NCBI GenBank assembly: GCA_905234755.1
Contig: CAJOIT010000003.1
Location: 73,135-137,134 of the forward strand
DNA length: 64,000 bases
Origin: an uncultured Bacteroidales bacterium
GTDB lineage: Bacteria; Bacteroidota; Bacteroidia; Bacteroidales; ML635J-15
Direction: 5' to 3'
The notes beneath the pieces were generated by a model. It made no database searches, was not told the DNA's origin, and was given only the letters and a program-made list of their open reading frames with translations. The position numbers and the translations under genes are program-made. Below, in pieces: positions 35,364 to 43,342 of the stretch (its first letter is position 1; every line of letters begins with the position of its first letter).

Positions 35364-36944
35364 ATGAGAAGTTTTTTTACAAATTTACTGATTTTGATGT
35401 TTGTCTTGTCCGGATATTCACAAGAAATTACGGTCAGTTTTATAGGGCAGTTGAATAATTCAGAATATTGTACTATGGATAGTGTAGTAATTACCAATAT
35501 TACAAGAAACTGGACAGAATCTATTGTATATCCTGACACCATATTAGTGGTAGGTGGTATTGTTGGCAACAATTTAAACATTGTGTCCACTATGGGATTG
35601 GAGCAGAATGTTCCAAATCCGTTTGATTGCGAAACCCAAGTAGAACTCACTGTGTTGCACCGTGAAGATGTGCGTATGCAATTGCTTGATGTAGCAGGTC
35701 ATGTATGTGCCGAATACACAGGTTCCCTTAATGAGGGAGTACATGTTTTTGATATTTCGGCGGCAGATCCGCAGGTTTATCTATCGAATGCAATTATAGG
35801 AAACAATACATATTCTATAAGGATGGTGAATGTCGGTAGCGGTTGTTGTGCTAGAATAAAATACTCTGGAATAGGAAAGGACATTGTTAGAAAATTTGAA
35901 ACAACTAATGAATTCGAGTTGGGTGACGATATGCTGTATGTCGGTTATGTGACCATTGACGGAGATGTTGTGCCCAGTGATACTATAGAGCAGTTTTTGG
36001 CAGAAAGTCAGTGCGTAACTTTGCGTTTTACGCGAAGTTTCCAACCTAATGTCGAAACCATTGATGCTCGTCCCACAATAAATATGACGGCTACTTTGCG
36101 AGGTCGAATAATAGATACGGGTGGATCTCCCATTGTTGCTTGTGGGTTCTATTACGGAATATCTGAGGATAGTTTGTCGCATAATGTTGTTTTAACAGAG
36201 GCGTCGACGGTTTTTTCAGATACTCTAATTGGATTGTCACAAGGAATTACCTATTATTATGTGGCTTACGCTACCAATAGTGCTGGGACTGGTTATGGTG
36301 AAGTGAGGACATTTATCATTGGACCTGTGGGAGAGCCAGGAGAACCATTTACTGATACTCGTGATGGAAACATTTATCCTACAGTAATAATAGGTTCTCA
36401 AATATGGATGGCAGAGAATCTGCGCTATGCAGGCGACATACCATTGGGTAGTGAAACAAGCTATGTTTTGCCGTATATTTATTATCCTCATTGTAATTCT
36501 AGCAATGTTGAAGCTTATGGTTATCTATATAACTGGTCTGCAGCAATGAATGGAGCAAGTAGTAGTGCTAGCAATCCGAGCGGTGTACAAGGCATTTGTC
36601 CGGAAGGCTGGCATTTGCCGAGCAATGCGGAATGGACTCAACTTTCCAATTTTTTGGGAGGAACAACCAATGCTGGTGCAATGTTGGCTGGAAATGAATA
36701 TTTGTGGACAAGAGGGGAACTCACTAACTCGTCATACTTTGGAACAACAGGATTCGATGCTTTACCTGCTGGGTTTTATGGAGCAGATTACGATGATTTT
36801 GGGCGTAGTGCAGATTTTTGGTCTAGTACCGTGAATATTGATACTAACGCATATGGACGCAGTATTGAATATTATTCTTCAGTCTTGTATAATAGCATTG
36901 GCAGGGAGTATTTGGGGCGTAGTATTCGTTGTGTAAAGGATTAA
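35364..36944 (+). CDS. Surface protein, paralogue with internal T9SS-tail-like and Fibrobacter-type domains
   Basis: A 526-residue exported protein. The start at 35364 opens the signal peptide MRSFFTNLLILMFVLSGYSQ; the frame is open upstream to 35277 but a -7 box TATCTTTG (35334-35341) lies inside that extension. A tail-like domain follows at about residues 75-160 (NVPNPFDCETQVELTVL, LLDVAGHVCAEY, LNEGVHVFDIS). Then an FN3-like module (about 225-325) and the C-terminal Fibrobacter major paralogous domain (about 335-526: DGNIYPTVIIGSQIWMAENL, CPEGWHLPSNAEWTQL, FWSSTVN, SIRCVKD). It lacks the two extra repeats of its paralogue at 29836 but shares the unusual domain order. Confidence 0.85.
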   Translation: MRSFFTNLLILMFVLSGYSQEITVSFIGQLNNSEYCTMDSVVITNITRNWTESIVYPDTILVVGGIVGNNLNIVSTMGLEQNVPNPFDCETQVELTVLHREDVRMQLLDVAGHVCAEYTGSLNEGVHVFDISAADPQVYLSNAIIGNNTYSIRMVNVGSGCCARIKYSGIGKDIVRKFETTNEFELGDDMLYVGYVTIDGDVVPSDTIEQFLAESQCVTLRFTRSFQPNVETIDARPTINMTATLRGRIIDTGGSPIVACGFYYGISEDSLSHNVVLTEASTVFSDTLIGLSQGITYYYVAYATNSAGTGYGEVRTFIIGPVGEPGEPFTDTRDGNIYPTVIIGSQIWMAENLRYAGDIPLGSETSYVLPYIYYPHCNSSNVEAYGYLYNWSAAMNGASSSASNPSGVQGICPEGWHLPSNAEWTQLSNFLGGTTNAGAMLAGNEYLWTRGELTNSSYFGTTGFDALPAGFYGADYDDFGRSADFWSSTVNIDTNAYGRSIEYYSSVLYNSIGREYLGRSIRCVKD

Positions 36945-36994
36945 TAAGCCGTTTATATAATTATAGTAGATGGTTGTCTGCTGTTTTTTTTACT

Positions 36995-38131
36995 CTATTT
37001 CGTTTGCTTATACAAACCCAGAATTTTTCCCGTCATAATATTCCACGCATACTTGCTTTTTTCGGTGTGGACGGCTTGGATGAATTCGTTGCTGCGTTCA
37101 TTTTCAAAGAAATCCGATAGTGCATTCGCAATCTCATCTGCTTTCGGCTCAACCACATATCCGCTTTTGCCGTTGATGACAATTTCGCCAAGTCCGCCGA
37201 CATTTGTTACTAGCATTGGCTTCTCGAAATGGAAGGCAATTTGCGTTACTCCGCTTTGCGTTGCCGACTTGTAGGTCTGAGCAATAATATCAGCTGCCGA
37301 GAAATATAGGTTTACCTTGTCATCTGGAATAAACTCGTTGTGTATTATGATTTTGTCTTCGATTCCATGTTCGGCAATCTGCTTGCGGTAGATGTTTTCG
37401 TCCTGATAGAATTCGCCTGCAACAATGAGTTTTATATTTGATTTGCGCAGTTTGCTGCCGGCAAAGGCGTCAATAAGCAAGTCTAGGCCTTTGTATGCGC
37501 GGACAAGACCAAAAAACAGAACATATTTGTAATTTGCATCTAGACCAAGTTGTTGCATAGCTTCTGTGCGTTCGAGCAAGGTTCCATAGTGGTCGTAGAT
37601 GGGGTGGGGCGAGAATGTCCGCGGTTTGCCTTGCTTGTCGAACTTACCAATGTCGTCGGCTACCGACTTCGAAAGGGCAATGAATCCATCCATCGACTTT
37701 ACAAAATATGGTGGTAAAATCTTGTCGATAATATTCTGCTCGTGCGGTATCATATTGTGTACAAGCGCAATGCATTTTGTTTTGCCGTTTCGGCGGACGA
37801 TTCGGGCGATTTTGCCAAAACTTGGTGCCATAAACGACATCCAGTAGCAGAAAATCACCATGTCTGCATTTTTGTCGCGGATTTCGCGTCCGACTTTCAT
37901 CCAGTTGAACGGATTTGTGGAGTTTATTCTACGCGATATGCTAAGTCCTTCTGGCTTAGGGGAATCGGTGAACTGAGTTTTGCCTGGGAATAGGAAAGAT
38001 GGATATTGTAGCGTGAATGTTACAATTTCCACATCGTGACCTTCGGCAACAAATTCATGCGCCAGTCTTTCGTTGAAACTGGCTAAACCTCCACGGTAGG
38101 GGTGTGCGCTTCCTACAATGATGATTTTCAT
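36995..38131 (-). CDS. Glycosyltransferase, GT4-like
   Basis: A 378-residue GT-B glycosyltransferase. The N-terminal MKIIIVGSAHPYRGGLASFNER is the acceptor-side glycine-rich start of GT4 enzymes. The C-terminal half holds VLFFGLVRAYKGLDLLIDAF and the donor-binding stretch with TQSGVTQIAFHFEKPMLVTN and VGGLGEIV. It is cytoplasmic and probably works in surface polysaccharide or lipid-linked sugar synthesis. It follows manC by 14 bases on the same strand, which suggests use of GDP-mannose or a derived sugar. The start at 38131 is chosen by family alignment over 38224. Confidence 0.88.
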   Translation of the reverse strand: MKIIIVGSAHPYRGGLASFNERLAHEFVAEGHDVEIVTFTLQYPSFLFPGKTQFTDSPKPEGLSISRRINSTNPFNWMKVGREIRDKNADMVIFCYWMSFMAPSFGKIARIVRRNGKTKCIALVHNMIPHEQNIIDKILPPYFVKSMDGFIALSKSVADDIGKFDKQGKPRTFSPHPIYDHYGTLLERTEAMQQLGLDANYKYVLFFGLVRAYKGLDLLIDAFAGSKLRKSNIKLIVAGEFYQDENIYRKQIAEHGIEDKIIIHNEFIPDDKVNLYFSAADIIAQTYKSATQSGVTQIAFHFEKPMLVTNVGGLGEIVINGKSGYVVEPKADEIANALSDFFENERSNEFIQAVHTEKSKYAWNIMTGKILGLYKQTK

Positions 38132-38145
38132 TGCGTTGTGCCGGC

Positions 38146-39231
38146 TTATTTTATCCCTTCGCCAAACTTTACCTTGGCATCGTTGAGCATTTCGGTAAGC
38201 GTCTGTTCGTTTTCGCGCTTGCAAATGAGCAATGCCTTGTCGGTATCGACAACGATGAAATCATCAAGGTCGCGAATGATGGCTATCTTGTTGTCGCCCT
38301 GAATGTTAACATAGTTTCCATTGGAATTGGCGAACAAGGTGTTCTTGTAAAGGTCTGTGTTGCCGTTTTCGTCACGGTTGGCAATGGTGTAGAGCGAGTT
38401 CCATGTTCCAAGGTCAGACCAGCCGAAGTTTGTCTGCATCACATACACATTCGATTCCTTTTCCATCACGCCGAAGTCGATTGAAATGCTCTTTGCACCG
38501 GAATAAATTTCAGTGATGGTTTCTTTTTCGCGCGGTGTGTTGAAATTCTTTATGCCTTCCGAGAACAGCGAGTACAACTCTTTCAGGTGGTTCTTTATCG
38601 CATCGCGGATTGAGGTTTGTTTCCAAAGGAAAATACCTGAGTTCCAAAGGAAGTCGCCGCTTTCGAGGAAGAATTTTGCAAGTTCGAGTTGTGGCTTTTC
38701 GGTGAAAGTTTTTACTGGGATGAACTTTTGGTTTTCAGCATTTTCCGACATCTGAATATATCCGTATCCCGTTGCTGGACGGTTTGGCGTAATGCCAAGC
38801 GTGAGCAGAGCATTGCTTTCGGTGACGAATTCGAGACCTTCGGTGATGTTGTCCAAGAAGAGATCCTCGTTGAGAATCAGGTGGTCTGCTGGGGTTACGA
38901 CAATCTTTGCATCGGGATTTTTCAGTCCGATTTTGCAGTTGGCGTACATTATGCAGGGCGCGGTGTTGCGGCGCATCGGTTCACCGAGAATGTTCTCTAC
39001 GGGGACTTTCGGCAGTTGCTCGTGTACAATGCTGCTGTATTCCTCGTTGGTTACAACATATATGTTTTCGTCGGGGATAATCTTTGTGAAACGGTCGAAT
39101 GTCTGCTGTATTAATGTGCGTCCAACGCCAAGAATGTCAAGGAATTGCTTCGGCATGTCGGAACGGCTTACCGGCCAGAAACGACTTCCGATGCCACCTG
39201 CCATTATTACGCAGTAGTATGTTTTGTCCAT
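38146..39231 (-). CDS. manC: Mannose-1-phosphate guanylyltransferase
   Basis: A 361-residue nucleotidyltransferase making GDP-mannose from mannose-1-phosphate and GTP. The signature VIMAGGIGSRFWPVSRSDMP lies at about residues 8-27; VVTPADHLI, TGYGYIQ, KTFTEKP, WNSGIFLWK and FGWSDLGTWNSLY are all family motifs. It lacks the isomerase domain of bifunctional enzymes. ATG at 39231 is used; one at 39240 is three codons earlier. It appears to be co-transcribed with the glycosyltransferase. Confidence 0.93.
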   Translation of the reverse strand: MDKTYYCVIMAGGIGSRFWPVSRSDMPKQFLDILGVGRTLIQQTFDRFTKIIPDENIYVVTNEEYSSIVHEQLPKVPVENILGEPMRRNTAPCIMYANCKIGLKNPDAKIVVTPADHLILNEDLFLDNITEGLEFVTESNALLTLGITPNRPATGYGYIQMSENAENQKFIPVKTFTEKPQLELAKFFLESGDFLWNSGIFLWKQTSIRDAIKNHLKELYSLFSEGIKNFNTPREKETITEIYSGAKSISIDFGVMEKESNVYVMQTNFGWSDLGTWNSLYTIANRDENGNTDLYKNTLFANSNGNYVNIQGDNKIAIIRDLDDFIVVDTDKALLICKRENEQTLTEMLNDAKVKFGEGIK

Positions 39232-39323
39232 TGTATGCATAGTGAATCTCGTATTTTTTATTATTCTGCAAAGTAACAACAAATATTTGGGATTGGCGAA
39301 TTAAATTCAAATGATTTTTTGAG

Positions 39324-39440
39324 GCTTCGCCGTTTCTATGCCTTCAGCGTTTCTGGGTTTCTTGGTTTCTATGGCTTCGCCGTTTCGATGCCTTCAGCGT
39401 TTCTTGGTTTCTATGGCTGACGCTGTTTCTGTGTTTCTTT
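39324..39440. repeat. Micro-hairpin cluster 2
   Basis: Repeats of GGCTTCGCC and GCCTTCAGCG, each followed by GTTTC or TTTCT, recur about every 17-50 bases. The unit resembles those of the clusters at 20957, 40826 and 54951. Confidence 0.8.
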
Positions 39441-39453
39441 TGTTCCCAGTGTG

Positions 39454-39480
39454 GTCATGCTGAACTTGTTTCAGCATCTG
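39454..39480. repeat. Palindromic core copy without outer stem
   Basis: ATGCTGAA (39457-39464) and TTCAGCAT (39471-39478) flank CTTGT. It is the reverse-orientation copy of the core found in the terminators at 11404 and 17171. The outer G+C stem of those copies is absent here, and the site lies between divergent genes, so it is not a terminator. Confidence 0.8.
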
Positions 39481-39545
39481 TAAGGACAAATGATTTTATC
39501 GTTGAGACGCATAATTTTGCGTCTGTACAATGAGAATTTAATTTG

Positions 39546-39626
39546 TTGATTATCATGGATTATGTTAGTGGCATAATGTTAATAGCATAATTTTATTAGC
39601 ATAATGTTTGTAGCATAATTTTTTAT
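39546..39626. repeat. 14-bp iteron-like array, upstream copy (five units)
   Basis: After the prefix TTGATTATCAT (39546-39556), five 14-base units start at 39557, 39571, 39585, 39599 and 39613. Four begin GCATAAT and the first GGATTAT. Unit four contains the promoter's -33 TTTG and unit five lies in its spacer. A shorter copy with the same prefix lies downstream of the gene at 41110-41162. Confidence 0.9.
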
Positions 39627-39637
39627 TGTTACATTTG
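39607..39637 (+). promoter_or_regulatory. Consensus promoter of the first ATPase, overlapped by repeats
   Basis: TTTG at 39607-39610, 19 bases, TACATTTG at 39630-39637: a full match to the phylum consensus. Because 14-bp units cover the -33 box and spacer, a protein bound to them would block or control RNA polymerase. The start codon follows at 39655, so the leader is under 15 bases. Confidence 0.88.
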
Positions 39638-39654
39638 CGGTATAAAAATGTGAT

Positions 39655-40821
39655 ATGGAAAAGATTTATAATCCGTTTATAATCAAGGGTAAAGTTCCTG
39701 CAGAATATTTTTGCGATAGGGAAAACGAAACCAAAATGCTTGTTAGTCGTATCAGGAATGGGCATAATGTAGTGGTTATGTCGCCACGAAGGATTGGAAA
39801 GACAATGCTGATTGAACATTTTTTTGATACAGAGGAAATTTCTAGCAACTATTATACATTTTTTGTTGACATATTGCATACGTCAAGTCTTGCTGAGCTT
39901 ACATATTCTCTTGGCAGACAGATATTTGACACATTGAAACCAATTGGCAGCAAAGTGCTTGACGGATTTATCCAGACGGTTCGTTCGCTTAGTGCCGAAT
40001 ATGGCTACGATGCACAAACTGGGCTGCCGAAATTCAATTTTTCGCTTGGCGCAATACGCGACCCACAATGCACTTTGGAAGAAATTTTCGAGTACATAGG
40101 CAAGGCCGACAAGCGATGCCTTGTTGCGATTGATGAGTTCCAGCAGATTGCAAACTATCCTGAAAAGAATGTCGAAGCCATATTGCGCACCCACATTCAG
40201 CACTGTTCCAATGCTGATTTTATATTCGCAGGTTCCGAAAGGCATATTCTTGAGGAGATGTTCAATTCGTATTCAAGGCCTTTTTATGCAAGTTCTTCCA
40301 TAATGATGCTTGATGAATTGCCGTTGGATAAGTACATTGAGTTTGTTGTCGAGCATTTCGCAGAATTTGGCAAAAAGATTTCGGAAAGTGATGTGGAAAA
40401 GGTTTACAAGTTATTTTCGGGCAACACCTATTGTATGCAAAAGACCTTCAATGTGGCATTTGATATGACAGAAAGGAAGTCGGCGTGTACATACGGGATT
40501 TTGTGCGATGCGATTGATGACATTTTGCTTGAAAACGAGCGGATGTTTCAGGGACAACTTTCGCAGTTGACGCCCAAGCCCAAGGAGTTGCTCTACGCTA
40601 TTGCCGTTGATGGTACTGCTGAAAGGTTGACTTCTGGTGAATTTATTCGCCGTCATCGTTTGGCATCTGCAAGTTCAGTGCAATCGGCAATAAAGCAACT
40701 GTTGGATAACGATTGGATTACATATAGTTCAAGCGAAAATGGCAACAAAACCTATTATCTTTCCAACAAATTCCTTATGCTGTGGATTCAGAAGAATTTT
40801 GGGCAATGGTATAAATTGTAA
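39655..40821 (+). CDS. AAA/STAND-type ATPase (archaeal ATPase family) bracketed by repeats
   Basis: A 388-residue P-loop ATPase of the ATPase_2/MNS type, expanded in Bacteroidota and archaea. Walker A is SPRRIGKTML (about residues 43-52), Walker B RCLVAIDEFQQI (about 155-166), and a sensor-like FIFAGSERHILEEMF follows. The C-terminal about 90 residues look like a winged helix (LTSGEFIRRHRLASASSVQS, DNDWITY), so DNA binding is plausible. Functions in the family are largely unknown. The gene stands alone, with its own repeat-overlapped promoter and a second repeat copy 289 bases after its stop. It is a distant relative of the gene at 47167. Confidence 0.88.
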   Translation: MEKIYNPFIIKGKVPAEYFCDRENETKMLVSRIRNGHNVVVMSPRRIGKTMLIEHFFDTEEISSNYYTFFVDILHTSSLAELTYSLGRQIFDTLKPIGSKVLDGFIQTVRSLSAEYGYDAQTGLPKFNFSLGAIRDPQCTLEEIFEYIGKADKRCLVAIDEFQQIANYPEKNVEAILRTHIQHCSNADFIFAGSERHILEEMFNSYSRPFYASSSIMMLDELPLDKYIEFVVEHFAEFGKKISESDVEKVYKLFSGNTYCMQKTFNVAFDMTERKSACTYGILCDAIDDILLENERMFQGQLSQLTPKPKELLYAIAVDGTAERLTSGEFIRRHRLASASSVQSAIKQLLDNDWITYSSSENGNKTYYLSNKFLMLWIQKNFGQWYKL

Positions 40822-40825
40822 TGGC

Positions 40826-41050
40826 TGACGCCCGTTTCTATGCCTTCGGCGTTTCTGGGTTTAACTTCGTTGAGGGCTGCGCCGTTCTATGCCTGCGGCG
40901 TTTCTGGGTTTCTATGCCTTCGGCGTTTCTAGGTTTCTATGCCTTCGGCGTTTCTTATTGTTTCTAGGATTCTCCGACCCCTGCGATGCACTGAGCTTGC
41001 CGAAGCGAGCCTGTCGAAGGGTGGCTGGCGCCGTTTCTATGTTTCTTTTG
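40826..41050. repeat. Micro-hairpin cluster 3
   Basis: Units GCCTTCGGC and GCCTGCGGC, each followed by GTTTCT, repeat at about 25 bases near 40850-40955. The segment at 40859-40887 matches the clusters at 20957 and 54951 (TTCGTTGAGGGCTGCGCCG). The 3' end carries GCTTGCCGAAGCGAGCCTGT, part of a very widespread bacterial interspersed repeat. Confidence 0.82.
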
Positions 41051-41073
41051 TCCCCTGTATTGGTGAACTGCCT

Positions 41074-41091
41074 CCTGAGCGGAGTCGAAGG
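41074..41091. repeat. 18-bp G+C repeat, reverse copy
   Basis: CCTGAGCGGAGTCGAAGG; its reverse complement differs by one base from 41311-41328, which lies inside the coding end of the next gene. Confidence 0.85.
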
Positions 41092-41109
41092 ACAGCATCT
41101 GATAACATA

Positions 41110-41162
41110 TTGATTATCATAGATTATGTTGATAGCATAATGCTATCAGCATAATTATTTGC
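41110..41162. repeat. 14-bp iteron-like array, downstream copy (three units)
   Basis: The prefix TTGATTATCAT (41110-41120) is identical to that at 39546. Units follow at 41121, 41135 and 41149, two of them starting GCATAAT. The middle forms a perfect palindrome, GATAGCATAATGCTATC (41131-41147). With the array at 39546 it brackets the ATPase gene as direct repeats. Confidence 0.88.
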
Positions 41163-41222
41163 AAGACAAATGGATTTGTTTGTGTACAAATACATTACGG
41201 TTAATTTTGTGTGTAGATAATT

Positions 41223-41250
41223 GTAGGGGCAGATTTGAAACCTGCCCTAC
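41223..41250. repeat. REP-like palindrome, copy 3
   Basis: Arms GTAGGGGCAGATTT and AAACCTGCCCTAC; one base changed and one lost relative to 16872-16900. It stands just beyond the stop of the leucine-rich-repeat gene, far from the RAYT gene. Confidence 0.88.
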
Positions 41251-41273
41251 AATATACCACAAACATTTTGTTT

Positions 41274-42461
41274 TTATTCCTTGATGAATTTCTTTTGGAC
41301 AACATTCGCCCCTTCGGCTCCGCTCAGGGTGCGAACCAGAACCACATACACCCCGTTTGCCAATCCTTCCACGTCGCAAACCGCATTGTTCCCATTCACA
41401 TCCGTGCGATAAACAACCTGTCCCGTCACATTGACAATTTCGATTTCGGAAATTTTTTCTGGTGATGTGATGTTTAAGATATTGTTTGTTGGATTCGGGA
41501 AAATCTGTATGTCTGCAATTTCTGTTTTCTCTATACCGGAACAATCGTCTTGAATATTAGTGAAATCGCTCCAAAGTTCGGCATTGTCGTATGCTGATAC
41601 GCTACCACAGGGAACTATGACAGGAATATTATGTAATACATAAAAGAAACTATCATCACATATTTGAGGAGGATTTTGAGCGTTTGAATATATAGTATCT
41701 ATGCTTGTACAGCCACAAAATGCACTACAACAAATGATAGTAATACTATTGGGAAATATAAGAGATGATAGTCCTGTGCAATTATTAAATGCATTTTCGG
41801 CTATACCTATTGTATTTTCAATTATAGTTAAATTTCCTATAGGTTCATCGCCTTTGTATCCAAGACACCAACCATCCAAATATAATATGCCATCTTCTTG
41901 GTTGTTGTACCATCCTGTGCCATAAAATACATCATAACCAATGATTAGGACTGAATTTGGAATTGACATCAATGTCAGTCCGCTACAATTATAAAATGCT
42001 CTACTGCCAATGTTTGTAACAGAATTGCCTATTGTTACAGATGTCATACCTGTACAGCCATAAAATGACTCATATTCAATAATTTTAACAGAATTGGGAA
42101 TTGTTATTGATGTCAACCCGACACAACCATTAAATGCACTTGCCGCAATAGTTAATACAGAATTAGGGATTGTTACAGATAATATTTCACTGCAATAATA
42201 AAATGAATGATGACCAATCCTAGTGACAGAATAAGATAGCCCTTCGTATATAACAGAAGAAGGGATAATAAGATTTCCTGTTGGATTGATAATATAACCG
42301 CTAGAATTTTCAAATGTCACTTCCACCGTATAAGGTTCTGCACTTGATGTAATGTTATAATACAACGTCTGCCCGCTTTCACATACTGCGGAGAAGTCGT
42401 AGGCAAATGCTTTACTACACACAACTATGATAATTGCTATAAGTATAACCCTCGTTTTCAT
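41274..42461 (-). CDS. BspA-like leucine-rich repeat secreted protein with T9SS tail
   Basis: A 395-residue exported protein. Signal peptide residues 1-21 (ending SKAFA). LRR_5/BspA-type repeats run from about residue 75 to 255 with the recurring IPNSVxxIxxxAFxxC pattern (TIPNSVLTIAASAFNGCVGL, IGNSVTNIGSRAFYNCSGL). A type A sorting tail begins IQIFPNPTNNILNITS (about residue 322). The tail's penultimate hairpin contains RTLSGAEGAN, encoded by the interspersed 18-bp repeat (41311-41328), an insertion relative to normal tails. BspA-like proteins usually bind host or matrix proteins; the ligand is unknown. The start is the second ATG, at 42461. Confidence 0.88.
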   Translation of the reverse strand: MKTRVILIAIIIVVCSKAFAYDFSAVCESGQTLYYNITSSAEPYTVEVTFENSSGYIINPTGNLIIPSSVIYEGLSYSVTRIGHHSFYYCSEILSVTIPNSVLTIAASAFNGCVGLTSITIPNSVKIIEYESFYGCTGMTSVTIGNSVTNIGSRAFYNCSGLTLMSIPNSVLIIGYDVFYGTGWYNNQEDGILYLDGWCLGYKGDEPIGNLTIIENTIGIAENAFNNCTGLSSLIFPNSITIICCSAFCGCTSIDTIYSNAQNPPQICDDSFFYVLHNIPVIVPCGSVSAYDNAELWSDFTNIQDDCSGIEKTEIADIQIFPNPTNNILNITSPEKISEIEIVNVTGQVVYRTDVNGNNAVCDVEGLANGVYVVLVRTLSGAEGANVVQKKFIKE

Positions 42462-42598
42462 AAGCATAGCATTTTAATTCACATTGGCAAATTTAAGAAT
42501 AATTTCAAAATGTGATAGAAAAAATCACATCTCCCAAACATTTTTCTTCGCTAATTAAAAATACTTGACTACCTTTGTAGTCGCTTGAAAAGGAAGGT

Positions 42599-43342
42599 AT
42601 GAATTTATTTGTAACCATGGGAAAATACTTCTCGTTGATGGGTTCGGTGCTTTCGAAACCTGTCAACAGAAAGATATTTTTCCGTCGGCTAAAGGCTGAA
42701 ATAGAGCAGATTGGCTTCGATTCGGTTGGTATCGTCTGCATAGTTTCGGTGTTTATGGGCGCCGTGCTTACAATACAGATGGGTATCAACTTCGAGTCGC
42801 CGATTATACCACGCTACATCATCGGTTTGAGTACGCGCGATACTATGATTCTTGAATTCTCGAGTACAATCGTCTGCCTTATCCTTTCGGGACGTGTCGG
42901 TTCAAACATCGCTTCCGAAATTGGTACAATGCGTATCACCGAACAGATTGATGCATTGGAAATAATGGGTGTCAACAGTGCTAACTACCTCATTCTCCCT
43001 AAGATTGTAGCTGCATTTTTTACTTTCCCGTTCCTTGCATTGCTTAGCATTATGTTAGGTATAGTAGGTGGCTTTTTCATTGCATTTACTTCACCCGATA
43101 TTGTTACGGTTGCCGATTACATATACGGTTTGCACTACGCATTTGTGCCGTTCTATGTGACATATACTGTCGTAAAAATTGCTGTTTTTGCAATCCTGAT
43201 AACATCCATATCGGCATTTTTCGGCTACTATACCGAAGGCGGTGCTCTCGAAGTCGGTAAAAGCAGTACTAAGGCCGTTGTTTACAGTATCATAGCTGTA
43301 CTTTTGTTCAACCTCATTTTAACACAGGTAATGCTCACATGA
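42599..43342 (+). CDS. mlaE: MlaE-family ABC transporter permease
   Basis: A 247-residue membrane permease of the MlaE/YrbE family, part of the ABC system that moves phospholipids between the outer and inner membranes. Seen: VCIVSVFMGAVLTIQMG, the conserved GSNIASEIGTMRITEQIDAL (about residues 101-120) and MGVNSANYLILPKI. A near-consensus RBS (AAGGAAGG) precedes the ATG, and TACCTTTG at 42570-42577 is a -7 box. The gene overlaps mlaF by four bases (ATGA). No MCE-domain substrate-binding gene is in the window. Confidence 0.94.
   Translation: MNLFVTMGKYFSLMGSVLSKPVNRKIFFRRLKAEIEQIGFDSVGIVCIVSVFMGAVLTIQMGINFESPIIPRYIIGLSTRDTMILEFSSTIVCLILSGRVGSNIASEIGTMRITEQIDALEIMGVNSANYLILPKIVAAFFTFPFLALLSIMLGIVGGFFIAFTSPDIVTVADYIYGLHYAFVPFYVTYTVVKIAVFAILITSISAFFGYYTEGGALEVGKSSTKAVVYSIIAVLLFNLILTQVMLT

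Larger units (their letters stand above)
39232..39654. other. Repeat-rich intergenic region upstream of the first ATPase
   Basis: These 423 bases between the divergent manC and ATPase genes contain, in order, a micro-hairpin cluster (39324-39440), one copy of the palindromic core (39454-39480), a small hairpin with arms AGACGCA (39505-39511) and TGCGTCT (39518-39524), a 14-bp repeat array (39546-39626) and the ATPase promoter. No gene is present. Confidence 0.85.
40822..41273. other. Repeat-rich region after the first ATPase
   Basis: The 452 bases hold micro-hairpin cluster 3 (40826-41050), including a stretch of the CTGAGCTTGCCGAAGC type (40991-41023), a short G+C repeat at 41074-41091 that recurs in the next gene, the downstream copy of the 14-bp array (41110-41162) and a REP-like palindrome (41223-41250). 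No gene is present. Confidence 0.85.
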
